Shown here piece after piece: positions 44,975 through 53,387 of a stretch of 64,000 bases of DNA (positions within the stretch are counted from its first letter, which is position 1; every line of letters begins with the position of its first letter). The DNA is from CALFBG01 sp045110315 (GTDB lineage: Bacteria > Bacteroidota > Bacteroidia > Chitinophagales > Saprospiraceae): NCBI GenBank assembly GCA_045110315.1, contig JBGCFY010000074.1:1-64000 (forward strand). The letters run 5' to 3'. The notes under the pieces are model-generated. The model searched no databases. It saw only the letters and a program-made list of their open reading frames with translations, and had not been told where the DNA came from. The position numbers were made by a program, and so were the translations under genes.

Positions 44975-46069
44975 ATGCGATTATACAAAAAAGAAAATAT
45001 TCGAATTAATCATTGGCATTGCTGGTTATTGTTAGTAGTTAGTTTATGCCTTTGGAGCAGTTGTGCGTCGGATGTACAAAATAAATTACAACCTAAACCC
45101 TCTGCTTTTGGTAAGATCAACGAGATCAATGTTATTGCGGATAAAGCGATGTGGGAAGGTGCCGTTGGGGATACTTTTCGGTATTACTTCACTTCGGCGT
45201 ATCCTATTCTCCCACAGCCAGAATCTTATTTTTCGGTTCGTCATTTTACGGCGGAAGATTTAATTAAAGATCCGATCCGGAAGGAATTTCAGACTTATAT
45301 TATTTTAGGAAACTTAAAAGACACAGATTCGGGAGCAAGTAAATTGATTGCGAGAGATTTAAAAGTAGATGCTTTGAGTCCAACGGCTTCCGCAGGACAT
45401 ACTAAAGTTGGAAAAAACAAATGGGCGCTCGATCAGATTATTTTTTATATGTATGCGGACAAAGATGATACGTTAATTAAAACGATTACCAAAAATTTTA
45501 CCGCAGTTGCAAAGCGCGTTAAAGAAATGGATAGAAATGCCTTGGAATCGACGATTTTTCAACAAGGAGATAACAATAAGCTACGGCGCGAAGTCCAAGA
45601 AAAAATGGGGATTGACTTGAGGTTGCCGAGTGATTATTTTGAGGCGTTGTATAAAGACAGCACGATGTGGTTGCGCCGAGAAACGGATGTGCTGAGTGCC
45701 AATATTTTTATTCATAAATTAAAATACACCAATAAATCTCAATTGTCTAAAAATGGGATTAAAGCGATTCGAGATCGATTGGGCAAATATGTTTCTACTG
45801 ATATTGATAATACCTACATGAGAACCAATGATGTGGATTTGCCAATGTTAACGCAGGTGGTGACGATTGATAATCGTTATGCGGTAGAAGCAAAAGGAAT
45901 ATGGGATATTGTCAATGATTATATGGGCGGTCCTTTTATCAGTTATTTAATTCACGACAAAGATACCAACGAGTTAATTTTATTAGATGGATTTATTCAT
46001 GCGCCATCGAAGAAAAAAAGAGACTATATGCAGCAAATGGAATATTTGTTGACGAGTGTAAAACTATAG
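44975..46069 (+). CDS. DUF4837 family lipoprotein
   Basis: 364 residues with a lipoprotein signal ending LVVSLCLWSSCASD. The mature part opens FGKINEINVIADKAMWEGAVGDTFRYYF and later has LPSDYFEALYKDSTMWLRRET, both typical of DUF4837, a family found almost only in Bacteroidota and with no assigned function. The C-terminus has GPFISYLIHD and ends without a sorting domain, so the protein is probably anchored to a membrane by its lipid. It is monocistronic, with terminator and promoter elements on both sides. Confidence 0.87.
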   Translation: MRLYKKENIRINHWHCWLLLVVSLCLWSSCASDVQNKLQPKPSAFGKINEINVIADKAMWEGAVGDTFRYYFTSAYPILPQPESYFSVRHFTAEDLIKDPIRKEFQTYIILGNLKDTDSGASKLIARDLKVDALSPTASAGHTKVGKNKWALDQIIFYMYADKDDTLIKTITKNFTAVAKRVKEMDRNALESTIFQQGDNNKLRREVQEKMGIDLRLPSDYFEALYKDSTMWLRRETDVLSANIFIHKLKYTNKSQLSKNGIKAIRDRLGKYVSTDIDNTYMRTNDVDLPMLTQVVTIDNRYAVEAKGIWDIVNDYMGGPFISYLIHDKDTNELILLDGFIHAPSKKKRDYMQQMEYLLTSVKL

Positions 46070-46113
46070 CTTTTGCGGGTGTGAAATCGCGTAAAAGACA
46101 ACTTCAATGAAGA

Positions 46114-46150
46114 GCTGCTTGGAATTTTTTTTCAAGCAGTTTTTTTTATT
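46114..46150 (+). terminator. intrinsic terminator after the DUF4837 gene
   Basis: gctgcttg/caagcagt stem with a T-rich loop, followed by ttttttttatttt, 45 bases after the stop and just before the sigma gene. Confidence 0.7.
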
Positions 46151-46195
46151 TTGCAAAAGGTATTATGTTTACAAGCGGCACAACTAAAAACAAAT

Positions 46196-46783
46196 ATGCC
46201 AGAAAAACTAGATCAACTTACAGATAAAGAATTGGTAAGCGCTTACCAAGAAACAGCTTCCAAAGCATACGTTGGCGAATTGTACCGACGATATGCTCAT
46301 TTGGTTTATGGTGTTGGCTTGAAATTTTTAAAAAATAAAGAAGCTGCCGAAGATATCGTGCCGCGCGTTTTTGAGCAATTAATGACAAGTCTGCAAACGG
46401 CTAAGGTAGAAAATTTTAACAATTGGCTTTTCATCGTTTCTAAAAATATGTGCTTAAAAACTTGGCAAAAAGAGCAGCAACGAAGCCAAAAACAAGAAAT
46501 TTGGGAAATATCTGAAAAAAAATCAGATATTTTTATGGAAAATGAAGCCATTCAGGATCTTAATAGTGAGAAGGAACAAGAATGGGTGATGATGAACCAA
46601 CTAATGCAGCAATTGGAAGAAGAGCAACGGAAGTGTTTAAAGTTATTTTATTGGGAGAAAAAGCGTTATAAAGAGATTGTTCAACTCACAAACTATACTG
46701 AAAAGCAAGTAAAAAGTTTTCTGCAAAATGGAAAACGTAACTTGAAAAAATTACTACTGGAAGCTGGATATCCATCCAAATAG
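46196..46783 (+). CDS. ECF-type RNA polymerase sigma factor (second)
   Basis: 195 residues from the ATG at 46196 (MPEKLDQLTDKELVSAYQ); an open extension to a TTG at 46151 is not supported. Region 2: YRRYAHLVYGVGLKFLKNKEAAEDIVPRVFEQL and NFNNWLFIVSKNMCLKTWQKE; region 4: QQLEEEQRKCLKLFYWEKKRYKEIVQLTNYTEKQVKSFLQNGK. This is a complete ECF sigma. The gene for a zinc-type anti-sigma factor follows after ~140 bases, so the pair probably forms a cell-surface signalling unit. It is not closely related to the sigma at 29514. Confidence 0.9.
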   Translation: MPEKLDQLTDKELVSAYQETASKAYVGELYRRYAHLVYGVGLKFLKNKEAAEDIVPRVFEQLMTSLQTAKVENFNNWLFIVSKNMCLKTWQKEQQRSQKQEIWEISEKKSDIFMENEAIQDLNSEKEQEWVMMNQLMQQLEEEQRKCLKLFYWEKKRYKEIVQLTNYTEKQVKSFLQNGKRNLKKLLLEAGYPSK

Positions 46784-46924
46784 GAGAAATATTCAGTAAA
46801 ACTATAATTAAAGGCTTACTGTTAAATAGGTATTTGGGCAGTAAGTTGTACAAACAATTAATTGAAAGTGTGCGGTGCAGTTAGGCGATATGCTTGAGTG
46901 GCACACTTTCGACTGGTTGAACTA

Positions 46925-47719
46925 ATGTGGAAATACATGGAAGTATTTTTGAAAAGAAAACAATGCCTTAGTCAGGCAGAAATTATGGGCTATCTGAAGG
47001 AGACGTGTAAGGAGGAGAAGTTGTATGAGATAGAAACGCATTTACTGGATTGTGAGCTTTGCTCCAGTGCAGTAGAAGGTTATGCGAGTATGCATAGTCA
47101 AGAAGATCCGCCGATCTTGCAAAATTGGGGAGGAGAAACACAAAATTTATCTCCTGCAAACTCAACACTGAATAAACGAACTCCACGCTTTGGCTTTAAT
47201 CAAGTTGCCGCAGCTTTGGTGTTGCTCTTAATCTCCGTTGGTGGTTTTGCTTATTGGAATCACCTCGCGGCGGACCGTTTGTACCACCGCTACGAAAAAG
47301 TCTTCGATTTTGCTCAAGAAGGATTTAGTTTTAGAGGAGTTGCTACGACGGATCGTAAGTACGCGGCGATTAGAGCGGCAATTGAAAGTTTTAATGCGGA
47401 AGCCTACGAAGCCTGTTTGCGAGAAATGAAGGTACTACTCGCGGAACAACCAGAAAATGCAGTAGCTAGCTTTTATGGAGGAATGAGTGCCTTGAAACTA
47501 GCTAAAACATCGGAGGCGATTCATTATTTAAGCATTTGCCGAATCAATAGCGCTCGCTATTATGAAGATGCAAGTTGGTATTTGGCGTTATCTCATTTAC
47601 AAAGAGGAGATAAAAAGGAAGCAAAAATTATTTTGGAAGAATTACAAGGTATTGAGAATGGTTATTACGAAAAAGAAGTAGTTCGTTTATTAACGGAGTT
47701 AAGTACCAATACAAATTAA
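46925..47719 (+). CDS. zinc-binding anti-sigma factor with periplasmic TPR-like domain
   Basis: 264 residues from ATG 46925; a GTG at 46898 in the same frame would add nine. The N-terminus has IETHLLDCELCSSAVEGY, i.e. HX3CX2C, the zinc anti-sigma motif. One membrane helix follows (VAAALVLLLISVGGFAYW), then a periplasmic helical region with two or three TPR-like units (AIESFNAEAYEACLREMKVLLA, ASFYGGMSALKLAKTSEAIHYL). The last five residues STNTN and the stop are encoded by the left terminus of a family 2 repeat (agtaccaatacaaattaa), so the native C-terminus has probably been altered by insertion or deletion. Confidence 0.8.
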   Translation: MWKYMEVFLKRKQCLSQAEIMGYLKETCKEEKLYEIETHLLDCELCSSAVEGYASMHSQEDPPILQNWGGETQNLSPANSTLNKRTPRFGFNQVAAALVLLLISVGGFAYWNHLAADRLYHRYEKVFDFAQEGFSFRGVATTDRKYAAIRAAIESFNAEAYEACLREMKVLLAEQPENAVASFYGGMSALKLAKTSEAIHYLSICRINSARYYEDASWYLALSHLQRGDKKEAKIILEELQGIENGYYEKEVVRLLTELSTNTN

Positions 47720-47722
47720 ACT
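47700..47722. repeat. solo family 2 terminus overlapping the end of the anti-sigma gene
   Basis: taagtaccaatacaaatta is identical over 19 bases to the left end of the 25501 copy; no right end follows before the terminator at 47755. Confidence 0.65.
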
Positions 47723-47754
47723 TAGTGGTGTCTTATTGCTTAACGCAAAAATAA

Positions 47755-47792
47755 AACGAGCATTAGAAAACTCTAATGCTCGTTAAAAAAAA
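47755..47792. terminator. bidirectional terminator between anti-sigma and htpG genes
   Basis: A perfect 13-bp stem (aacgagcattaga with tctaatgctcgtt, loop aaac) between A-rich and T-rich flanks. It serves the convergent anti-sigma (plus) and htpG (minus) genes. Confidence 0.8.
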
Positions 47793-47829
47793 TCGTATAT
47801 TTTTCTAGCTATATTTTTTAGCTACATTC

Positions 47830-49692
47830 TTATTTTAAGAAATTGATACTATTGTTGATGAACTCGGTTAGTTTCGATCCTTTCAACATTCCTTGATTAA
47901 GTAGCGCAAGAGAATAAAGGTGTTCAACAAAGTTTTCTTTCTTTTCTTCCTTCTTCATTTTTACCAACTTCTCTGCAATCAAAGGATGATTTGTATTGAC
48001 AACTAAGTTATAGCGTTCGCCCATGTCCGGCATTTGGAAGCCTTGCATAGATTGCATTTCCTGCATTCTTCGCATAAACTCTGGCTTTGTGATTAAAACG
48101 GGCATATCTGTAGGAGATAAAGCTTCCATTGCTACCGTTACCGTAGGATTATTAATTTTAGTGTTAAAAAGTACTTTAACTTTTTCCTGTTCTGCTTCAC
48201 TTAGTACAGACTCTTGTTTTTCGTCTTTTTGTACTAAATTATTAACAGTATCTGAATCTACTCTAACGAAAGTGACATCTCCCAACTTCTGCTCTAAGTG
48301 TTGCATGAAGTGATTGTCAATAACGGTATCTAGTTCTAGAACGTCGTAACCATAATTGGTAGCAGACTGTACAAAGCTATCGTGTTCGACAGGATTGTTA
48401 GAATAAAGGATTACCGTTTTGTTGTGCTTATCCGTTTGATTGTCTTTGATTTTTTCTTTGTATTCCTCGATGGTGAAGTGTTTCCCCTCTACGTTTTTGA
48501 GTAAGGCAAATTTAACGGCTTTATCATGGAATTTTTCTTCTGACAACATTCCGTACTTGACGAAGACGCCGAGGTCGTTCCATTTGTTTTCAAAAGCTTC
48601 TCTATCTTTCTTGAATAGTTGTGCTAATTTTTCTGCTACTTTCTTTGTGATGTAAGACGCAATTTTCTTTACATTTTGATCACTCTGTAAGTAACTTCGA
48701 GATACATTCAATGGAATATCTGGTGAATCAATTACCCCGTGGAGTAAAGTCAGAAATTCAGGTACAATTTCTTTTACGTCATCCGTAACAAAAACTTGGT
48801 TTGAATAGAGTTGAATTTTATTCTTCTGAGATTCTAAACTATTTTTTAATTTTGGAAAATAAAGAATACCCGTTAAGTTGAAAGGATAATCAATATTAAG
48901 GTGAATCCAAAATAAAGGTGGTGTACTATAAGGATAAAGTTCGTTGTAGAATTTCTTGTAATCGTCATCCTTTAAAGAGCGAGGAGATTTCTTCCACGCT
49001 GGATTAGGATTGTTGACGATATTGTCTACTTCAATTTCTTTAGACTCTTTTTCTTCGCCTTCTCCTTCGTAGATTGTTTCTTTCTTGGTACCGAATTTAA
49101 TCTCTACCGGTAAGAACTTACAATATTTGTCTAAAAGCTCTTGAATTCTAGCTTCTCCTAAGTATTCTTTGCTATCGTCACTAATGTGCAAAATAATATC
49201 AGTACCTCTTCCTTTTTTATCAGAATCACCGATTGCATATTCTGGGTCTCCTTCACACTCCCACCGAACGGCTTTTGATTTTTTGTACGATTTAGAGTGA
49301 ACTTCTACTTTACTCGCTACCATGAAGGCAGAGTAGAACCCTAAACCAAAGTGTCCGATGATCGCATTTTCGTCTTTATATTTTTTTACAAAATCTTCGG
49401 CACTAGAGAAAGCAACTTGATTAAGGTACTTTTCAACCTCTTGCTCTGTCATTCCAATTCCCTTATCTCGGATGGTTAAGGTGCTATTTTCTTTATCTAC
49501 GATTATTTCAATTGTAGTATCACCTAATTCTTTCTTAAATATACCTTTAGAAGAGAGCGTCTTTAATTTTGAAGTAGCATCTACGGCATTAGAAATCAGT
49601 TCACGTAAGAAAATTTCCTGATCGGAATAGAGGAACTGTTTGATGATGGGAAAAATATTCTCCGTTTGTACAGATATCTGTCCTTTTTGCAT
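47830..49692 (-). CDS. htpG: molecular chaperone HtpG (Hsp90)
   Basis: The frame runs to 49752, but MQKGQISVQTENIFPIIKQ at 49692 is the normal HtpG start, giving 620 residues. N-terminal GHKL ATPase: FLRELISNAVDATSKL, RDKGIGM, IGHFGLGFYSAFMV, GRGTDIILHI. Middle domain around PLFWIHLNIDYPF; C-terminal dimerisation domain ending FINNSINFLK. It is an ATP-driven chaperone for stress-damaged clients. A sigma-54-like element lies 155 bases upstream. It is monocistronic. The sequence is complete with no missing motif. Confidence 0.96.
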   Translation of the reverse strand: MQKGQISVQTENIFPIIKQFLYSDQEIFLRELISNAVDATSKLKTLSSKGIFKKELGDTTIEIIVDKENSTLTIRDKGIGMTEQEVEKYLNQVAFSSAEDFVKKYKDENAIIGHFGLGFYSAFMVASKVEVHSKSYKKSKAVRWECEGDPEYAIGDSDKKGRGTDIILHISDDSKEYLGEARIQELLDKYCKFLPVEIKFGTKKETIYEGEGEEKESKEIEVDNIVNNPNPAWKKSPRSLKDDDYKKFYNELYPYSTPPLFWIHLNIDYPFNLTGILYFPKLKNSLESQKNKIQLYSNQVFVTDDVKEIVPEFLTLLHGVIDSPDIPLNVSRSYLQSDQNVKKIASYITKKVAEKLAQLFKKDREAFENKWNDLGVFVKYGMLSEEKFHDKAVKFALLKNVEGKHFTIEEYKEKIKDNQTDKHNKTVILYSNNPVEHDSFVQSATNYGYDVLELDTVIDNHFMQHLEQKLGDVTFVRVDSDTVNNLVQKDEKQESVLSEAEQEKVKVLFNTKINNPTVTVAMEALSPTDMPVLITKPEFMRRMQEMQSMQGFQMPDMGERYNLVVNTNHPLIAEKLVKMKKEEKKENFVEHLYSLALLNQGMLKGSKLTEFINNSINFLK

Positions 49693-49846
49693 GGTGTCAA
49701 GTTTTGATTTACGAATATTATTGATTCTTAAACAGCTTCTAGGAGATAGCAATAAGTTGGAAAAAACAACGACAGTAAAAAAAGTTGATTTTCTTTTTTA
49801 AAACTAAAACATAAAAAAAAGTTAAAGAACTGTATGGTCAAGTTAT

Positions 49847-49862
49847 GTCAAAGGGTATGCCA
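49847..49862 (-). promoter_or_regulatory. candidate sigma-54 (-24/-12) promoter for htpG
   Basis: On the minus strand: TGGCAT, five bases, TTGAC, against the RpoN consensus TGGCAC-N5-TTGC. A perfect GTCA-N3-TGAC palindrome lies 13 bases further upstream (49876-49886). If used, the htpG leader is ~140 nt. The rest of 49693-50108 shows no gene. Confidence 0.4.
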
Positions 49863-50108
49863 CGCCAAAAATGCTGTCAAAATGACGCAAAACAGGTGGT
49901 TTTGGATAATTCAGGCTGAAATAATGGCTTATATGGGAGAAAAACTGCTAGTGTCTTTGATTTTTCCTGTCAGAATAAACCTAAAAAACATATTTCAAAT
50001 TTAGATTATGGCTTCATTATTGCATTTAGCTAAACAACATTGATTGCGGAGAAAAAACGTTTTTGAAGCAGCATGGAATTTATTAAAAGGCCATAAAAAA
50101 TCATACAG

Positions 50109-50360
50109 ATGAATAGTTCAAATATTATTTCCGGTAGTGATGTCAAAAATTTGATTACTAAGTTTTATTACAAAAATAATCACTTATGTTTTCAGATATT
50201 ACTTCAACTAGGTTTGGACAAAATGGTACCGTATTCTGAGTATAAAGACTACGCAGCGTACAAAGAGGACTTTAATAATTTATTGAAAGCAAAGTCTAAT
50301 AATATTGCAATCAATATGCCGAACGAAAAGACGGCAAAAACAAATGTAAGTTTTTCGTAA
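50109..50360 (+). CDS. small hypothetical protein (83 aa)
   Basis: ATG start, 83 codons, frame with a hydrophilic, lysine/asparagine-rich product (MVPYSEYKDYAAYKEDFNNLL in the middle, helical in look). No signal peptide, no motif I recognise. It lies alone on the plus strand upstream of the small RNA array. Base composition is like its intergenic surroundings, so it may be a chance frame; the coding case rests on length and a fairly balanced amino-acid make-up. Confidence 0.3.
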   Translation: MNSSNIISGSDVKNLITKFYYKNNHLCFQILLQLGLDKMVPYSEYKDYAAYKEDFNNLLKAKSNNIAINMPNEKTAKTNVSFS

Positions 50361-50471
50361 TGGCATAGTTGTTGGATATAAAGAAAACGTAAACAAAAAC
50401 AAAAAAAAATTAGAATAGTATTAATCAGAACAGCTTAAACTAAAATTGAAAAGAGCATATTTTCTCAGGCA

Positions 50472-50612
50472 TATTTCCCCCGTATTCATTTAGGTTTAAA
50501 AATTGTTTTTGAGATAAAGATATTGAAGAATTAGGATCAGAAGTGATCTTAAATAGTGAGCGAGACCAGTTTATTGGGGGGTAAAGTTGGTCTCGTATGC
50601 TCACTTTTTTCT
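50472..50612 (+). ncRNA. putative small RNA, tandem copy A
   Basis: Starts near a C-run (uuuCCCCCG), then an AU-rich stretch, a hairpin AGGAUCA-GAAG-UGAUCUU (50533-50550), and a terminator hairpin: AGUGAGC (50555-50561) with GCUCACU (50599-50605), then GAGACCA with UGGUCUC, loop GUUUAUUGGGGGGUAAAGU, followed by a U-run. Its 5' half is the most diverged of the three copies; a promoter is not clear. Confidence 0.7.
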
Positions 50613-50623
50613 AAAGAAAAAAT

Positions 50624-50656
50624 TTGAAAGTTATATAAATCCAAAGAATAAGTTTT
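50624..50656 (+). promoter_or_regulatory. candidate promoter of small RNA copy B
   Basis: TTG at 50624-50626, 22 bases, then TAAGTTTT at 50649-50656 (close to TAnnTTTG). The predicted start, near 50662, coincides with the first base of the conserved region of copy B. Copy C has a similar but weaker CAAGATTTTT at the same place. Confidence 0.5.
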
Positions 50657-50660
50657 TGTG

Positions 50661-50815
50661 TTCTCCCCCATACGAACCTCCCAGCAAATGTGGTAATTTA
50701 CTGATATTCGTAGATAAAGATATGCAAAGACTTTGAGGTCAGAAATGATCTTGAAATAGTGAGCGAGACCAATTTATTGGGGGGTAATTTTGGTCTCGTA
50801 TGCTCACTTTTTTTT
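50661..50815 (+). ncRNA. putative small RNA, tandem copy B
   Basis: 5' UUCUCCCCCAUACG, then CCUCCCAGCAAAU and GGUAAUUUACUGAUAUUCG shared with copy C. Hairpin GAGGUCA-GAAA-UGAUCUU (50735-50752). Terminator hairpin AGUGAGC/GCUCACU (50758-50764, 50802-50808) enclosing GAGACCAA/UUGGUCUC, with loop core UUAUUGGGGGGUAA, followed by a U-run. CCCCCA at the 5' end can pair with UGGGGG of the loop. Confidence 0.75.
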
Positions 50816-50915
50816 AAAAGAAATTGAATAAATCCAAAAGATATTGACATCAGTAAACTTAGAAAAGTAAAAGTATTTTTCGTTTAAGTTTATCATTAAA
50901 AGCAAGATTTTTACA

Positions 50916-51075
50916 TTCTCCCCCAACGTAATTCCTCCCAGCAAATATGGTAATTTACTGATAATTCGTAGGGAAAAACATTGTAAAGATCTTTGAGGCC
51001 AGCAATGGTCTTTAAGGAAGTGAGTGAGACCAGTTTATTGGGGGGTAAAGTTGGTCTCAAACTCACTTTTTTTTT
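50916..51075 (+). ncRNA. putative small RNA, tandem copy C
   Basis: 5' UUCUCCCCCAACG, then the CCUCCCAGCAAAU / GGUAAUUUACUGAUAAUUCG block as in B. Hairpin GAGGCCA-GCAA-UGGUCUU (50995-51012), with two positions changed on both sides relative to A. Terminator hairpin AGUGAGU/ACUCACU (51019-51025, 51061-51067), where C-G of A and B has become U-A, around GAGACCA/UGGUCUC and the same G-run loop. U-run of nine. Confidence 0.75.
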
Positions 51076-51088
51076 ATTAAAAATCAGA

Positions 51089-51126
51089 AAAGGGATCAAG
51101 CAACATTGCTTGATCCCTTTTTTTGT
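51089..51126. terminator. bidirectional terminator between small RNA array and M28 gene
   Basis: A 15-bp perfect inverted repeat (aaagggatcaagcaa and complement) followed by tttt on the plus strand and by tttctgattttt on the minus strand. It probably ends the minus-strand M28 peptidase transcript. Confidence 0.75.
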
Positions 51127-51155
51127 ATTAGATTTTTTGAAAAAAATACACTTTT

Positions 51156-52751
51156 TTAGCTATCTGGTGTTACGTCTACAACAATTCGTTTTTTGCGATT
51201 GGCTAATTCCCAAGTAGTATGAAAAACCAACTTAGCAATAATTTCCATTTTTTCAAAATTGATTTTATCGACGGTATCGGAGGTTCGGTGATAATCTTTG
51301 TGCGTACCATTAAAATAAAAAATGGCAGGAATCCCTTTCTCCGCAAAATTATAATGATCTGATCGGTAATAATAACGATTCGGATCGCTTTCTGCGTTGT
51401 AGGTATAATCCAAAGTGAGATTAGTATATTTTTCGTTCATTGCTTCGTTGATGGTGTGTAATTCTGTGCTCAATCGATCGGAACCAATAACGTAAATATA
51501 ATTTGGATTATCTTGGTATTTTTCGTCAACGCGACCCACCATATCCACATTAATATCTACGATGGTATTCTCCAAAGGAAAGATAGGATGCTCTGTATAA
51601 TATTGAGAACCCAATAAACCTTTTTCTTCGCCCGTAACGAGCATTACCAAAACGCTCCGCTTAGGACCGATGCCCTGACTTTTAGCTTTCGCTAAAGCTT
51701 GTGCCACTTCTAATAAAGTTGAAGTCCCGGAACCATTATCATCAGCACCATTATAAATTCCGTCGCCTCTTTTTCCTAAATGATCATAGTGTGCGGTAAC
51801 GACTACGATTTCTTTCTTCAAAACGGGATCACTACCTTCGATGTATCCCAAAACATTTTCACCGATCAGGCTTCTTTCCTTCTTCTTTTGTATCAAAGTA
51901 AAGTCTTGCTGAATCGTAATTGCTTTTGCTTTGCCTGTCTTTTTAATTTGTTCTCTCGCTGCAATAATTTCTGGCAAACGGTCACCAATAATTTCTTTAG
52001 CAATATCGGTAGAAATGTAACAATTATTAACATAAGTATCCGTCGCTTTTTTATCGCCCATCGTTAAGGTTGGACCAATTAAGAAACGGCGATTCTCCGC
52101 TAACATTTTTTGAATTTCGTTTTCTACAATTAAAATAGCTTTGACACCGTGTTTTTTTGCCGCCATCAACTTTTTAGTCCAATCGGTTGACCAAGCAGAA
52201 GCTTCCGTAGTACCGGACAAATAAGACTTTCCAGCTTCATTCATTGGTTCTCCTTTGTAAACCAAAACCACTTTGCCTTTTACATCTACACCTTGATAAT
52301 CGTTATATTTAGGATCGTCAATTCCGTAACCCAGAAACGTTATTTCCGATGCCTTGAGTTCGGGCATATCTACATTGCGTTCGGAAAAAGAAATGAAATT
52401 CCAGAGGTGTTTAAATCTTTTGTTTTCAACAAATATTTCGATGTCTTCCCAATTCGTCCAATTAAATTGTACTGGTTGGAAATAAGAGTCATCGGCTCCA
52501 ATTTTAGGTAAACCATTTTTTTCAAAAACACCCGCGATATAGTTGGCGGCTTTTTTGTTGCCTTCTGTTCCGGTCTCTCGACCTTCAAATTCGTCGGAAG
52601 CCAGAATTGTTAAATGCGTTTTTAAGTCTGCTGCGGTAATTTCCTTCGCCAAAGTAGCGGGATCAATAACTTTACTAGAAGTTCCTTTTTTTAAACCAGA
52701 ACAACCGAGTAAAAGCAAGGGCAAAATAAATAGGGGCAATAATTTCTTCAT
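51156..52751 (-). CDS. M28 family zinc aminopeptidase lipoprotein
   Basis: From Met at 52751 (MKKLLPLFILPLLLLGCSG) the product is a 531-residue lipoprotein; an upstream Met adds three residues. It has a PA-type insert (VLVYKGEPMNEAGKSYLSG region) and the M28 catalytic core: VTAHYDHLGKRGDGIYNGADDNGSG (zinc ligands H and D, quoted in part), MLVTGEEKGLLGSQYY (catalytic E E), VDINVDMVGRVD and SDHYNFAEKGIPAIFYF. It removes N-terminal residues from peptides in the periplasm or at the cell surface. It is monocistronic with its own terminator. Confidence 0.92.
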   Translation of the reverse strand: MKKLLPLFILPLLLLGCSGLKKGTSSKVIDPATLAKEITAADLKTHLTILASDEFEGRETGTEGNKKAANYIAGVFEKNGLPKIGADDSYFQPVQFNWTNWEDIEIFVENKRFKHLWNFISFSERNVDMPELKASEITFLGYGIDDPKYNDYQGVDVKGKVVLVYKGEPMNEAGKSYLSGTTEASAWSTDWTKKLMAAKKHGVKAILIVENEIQKMLAENRRFLIGPTLTMGDKKATDTYVNNCYISTDIAKEIIGDRLPEIIAAREQIKKTGKAKAITIQQDFTLIQKKKERSLIGENVLGYIEGSDPVLKKEIVVVTAHYDHLGKRGDGIYNGADDNGSGTSTLLEVAQALAKAKSQGIGPKRSVLVMLVTGEEKGLLGSQYYTEHPIFPLENTIVDINVDMVGRVDEKYQDNPNYIYVIGSDRLSTELHTINEAMNEKYTNLTLDYTYNAESDPNRYYYRSDHYNFAEKGIPAIFYFNGTHKDYHRTSDTVDKINFEKMEIIAKLVFHTTWELANRKKRIVVDVTPDS

Positions 52752-52899
52752 TATGAACATTGCGTTAGCTAAGTAGGAAATGGACTTTGTATGAAAAGTT
52801 TTAAATTTAGATTACAGTATACTAAGCCTACTTAATTTAGGTTAAATAATATAATTGATCAGCAAATGATTATCAAGTTGAGTTACGTGCAAACCAACT

Positions 52900-53340
52900 T
52901 TAACAACAAGCAATCTTATTTACACGTCGCTCGTGTCGTCCGCCTTCAAATTCGGTACTAATAAAAATATCGACCATTTTTAACGCCAATTCTTCTGAGA
53001 CAAATCGTACGGGAAGTGCTAAAATATTTGCATCGTTATGTTGTCTTGCCAAGCTGGCCAAATCTTCTTTCCAAGCGATTGCAGCTCGAATACCTTGGTG
53101 CTTATTGGCCGTCATCGCAACACCGTTGCCACTCCCACACAGGATAATGCCGAGGGCTGCTTCTCCGGCTTCAACGTGATTCGCAACGGGATGAATAAAG
53201 TCGGCATAATCGACGGATTCTGTTGAATTTGTTCCTAAGTCGAGTACTTGAATTCCTTTCGTTTCAAGTAAATTAATAATGCTGTTTTTGTATGGAAATC
53301 CAGCGTGATCACATCCAATAGCGATGGTTTTTTTTTTCAT
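52900..53340 (-). CDS. rpiB: ribose-5-phosphate isomerase B
   Basis: 147 residues from MKKKTIAIGCDHAGFPYKN at 53340; an open extension of 15 codons to 53385 is not conserved in the family. The phosphate-binding GCDHAG, the catalytic cysteine in IILCGSGNGVAMTANK, and GIRAAIAWKEDLASLARQHNDANILALP are all typical RpiB. The enzyme interconverts ribose-5-phosphate and ribulose-5-phosphate in the pentose phosphate pathway. The GT117 gene upstream is separated by a terminator, so it is probably transcribed alone. Confidence 0.94.
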   Translation of the reverse strand: MKKKTIAIGCDHAGFPYKNSIINLLETKGIQVLDLGTNSTESVDYADFIHPVANHVEAGEAALGIILCGSGNGVAMTANKHQGIRAAIAWKEDLASLARQHNDANILALPVRFVSEELALKMVDIFISTEFEGGRHERRVNKIACC

Positions 53341-53387
53341 CTTTGAAATAATAAATTGAGCTTGTGTAATAAAGTCTTTGTCCAAAT

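Noticed and set aside
50472..51075. CRISPR array interpretation of the three repeats
   Set aside because: Units are 140-160 nt, diverged, with terminators and no regular spacers; no cas genes.
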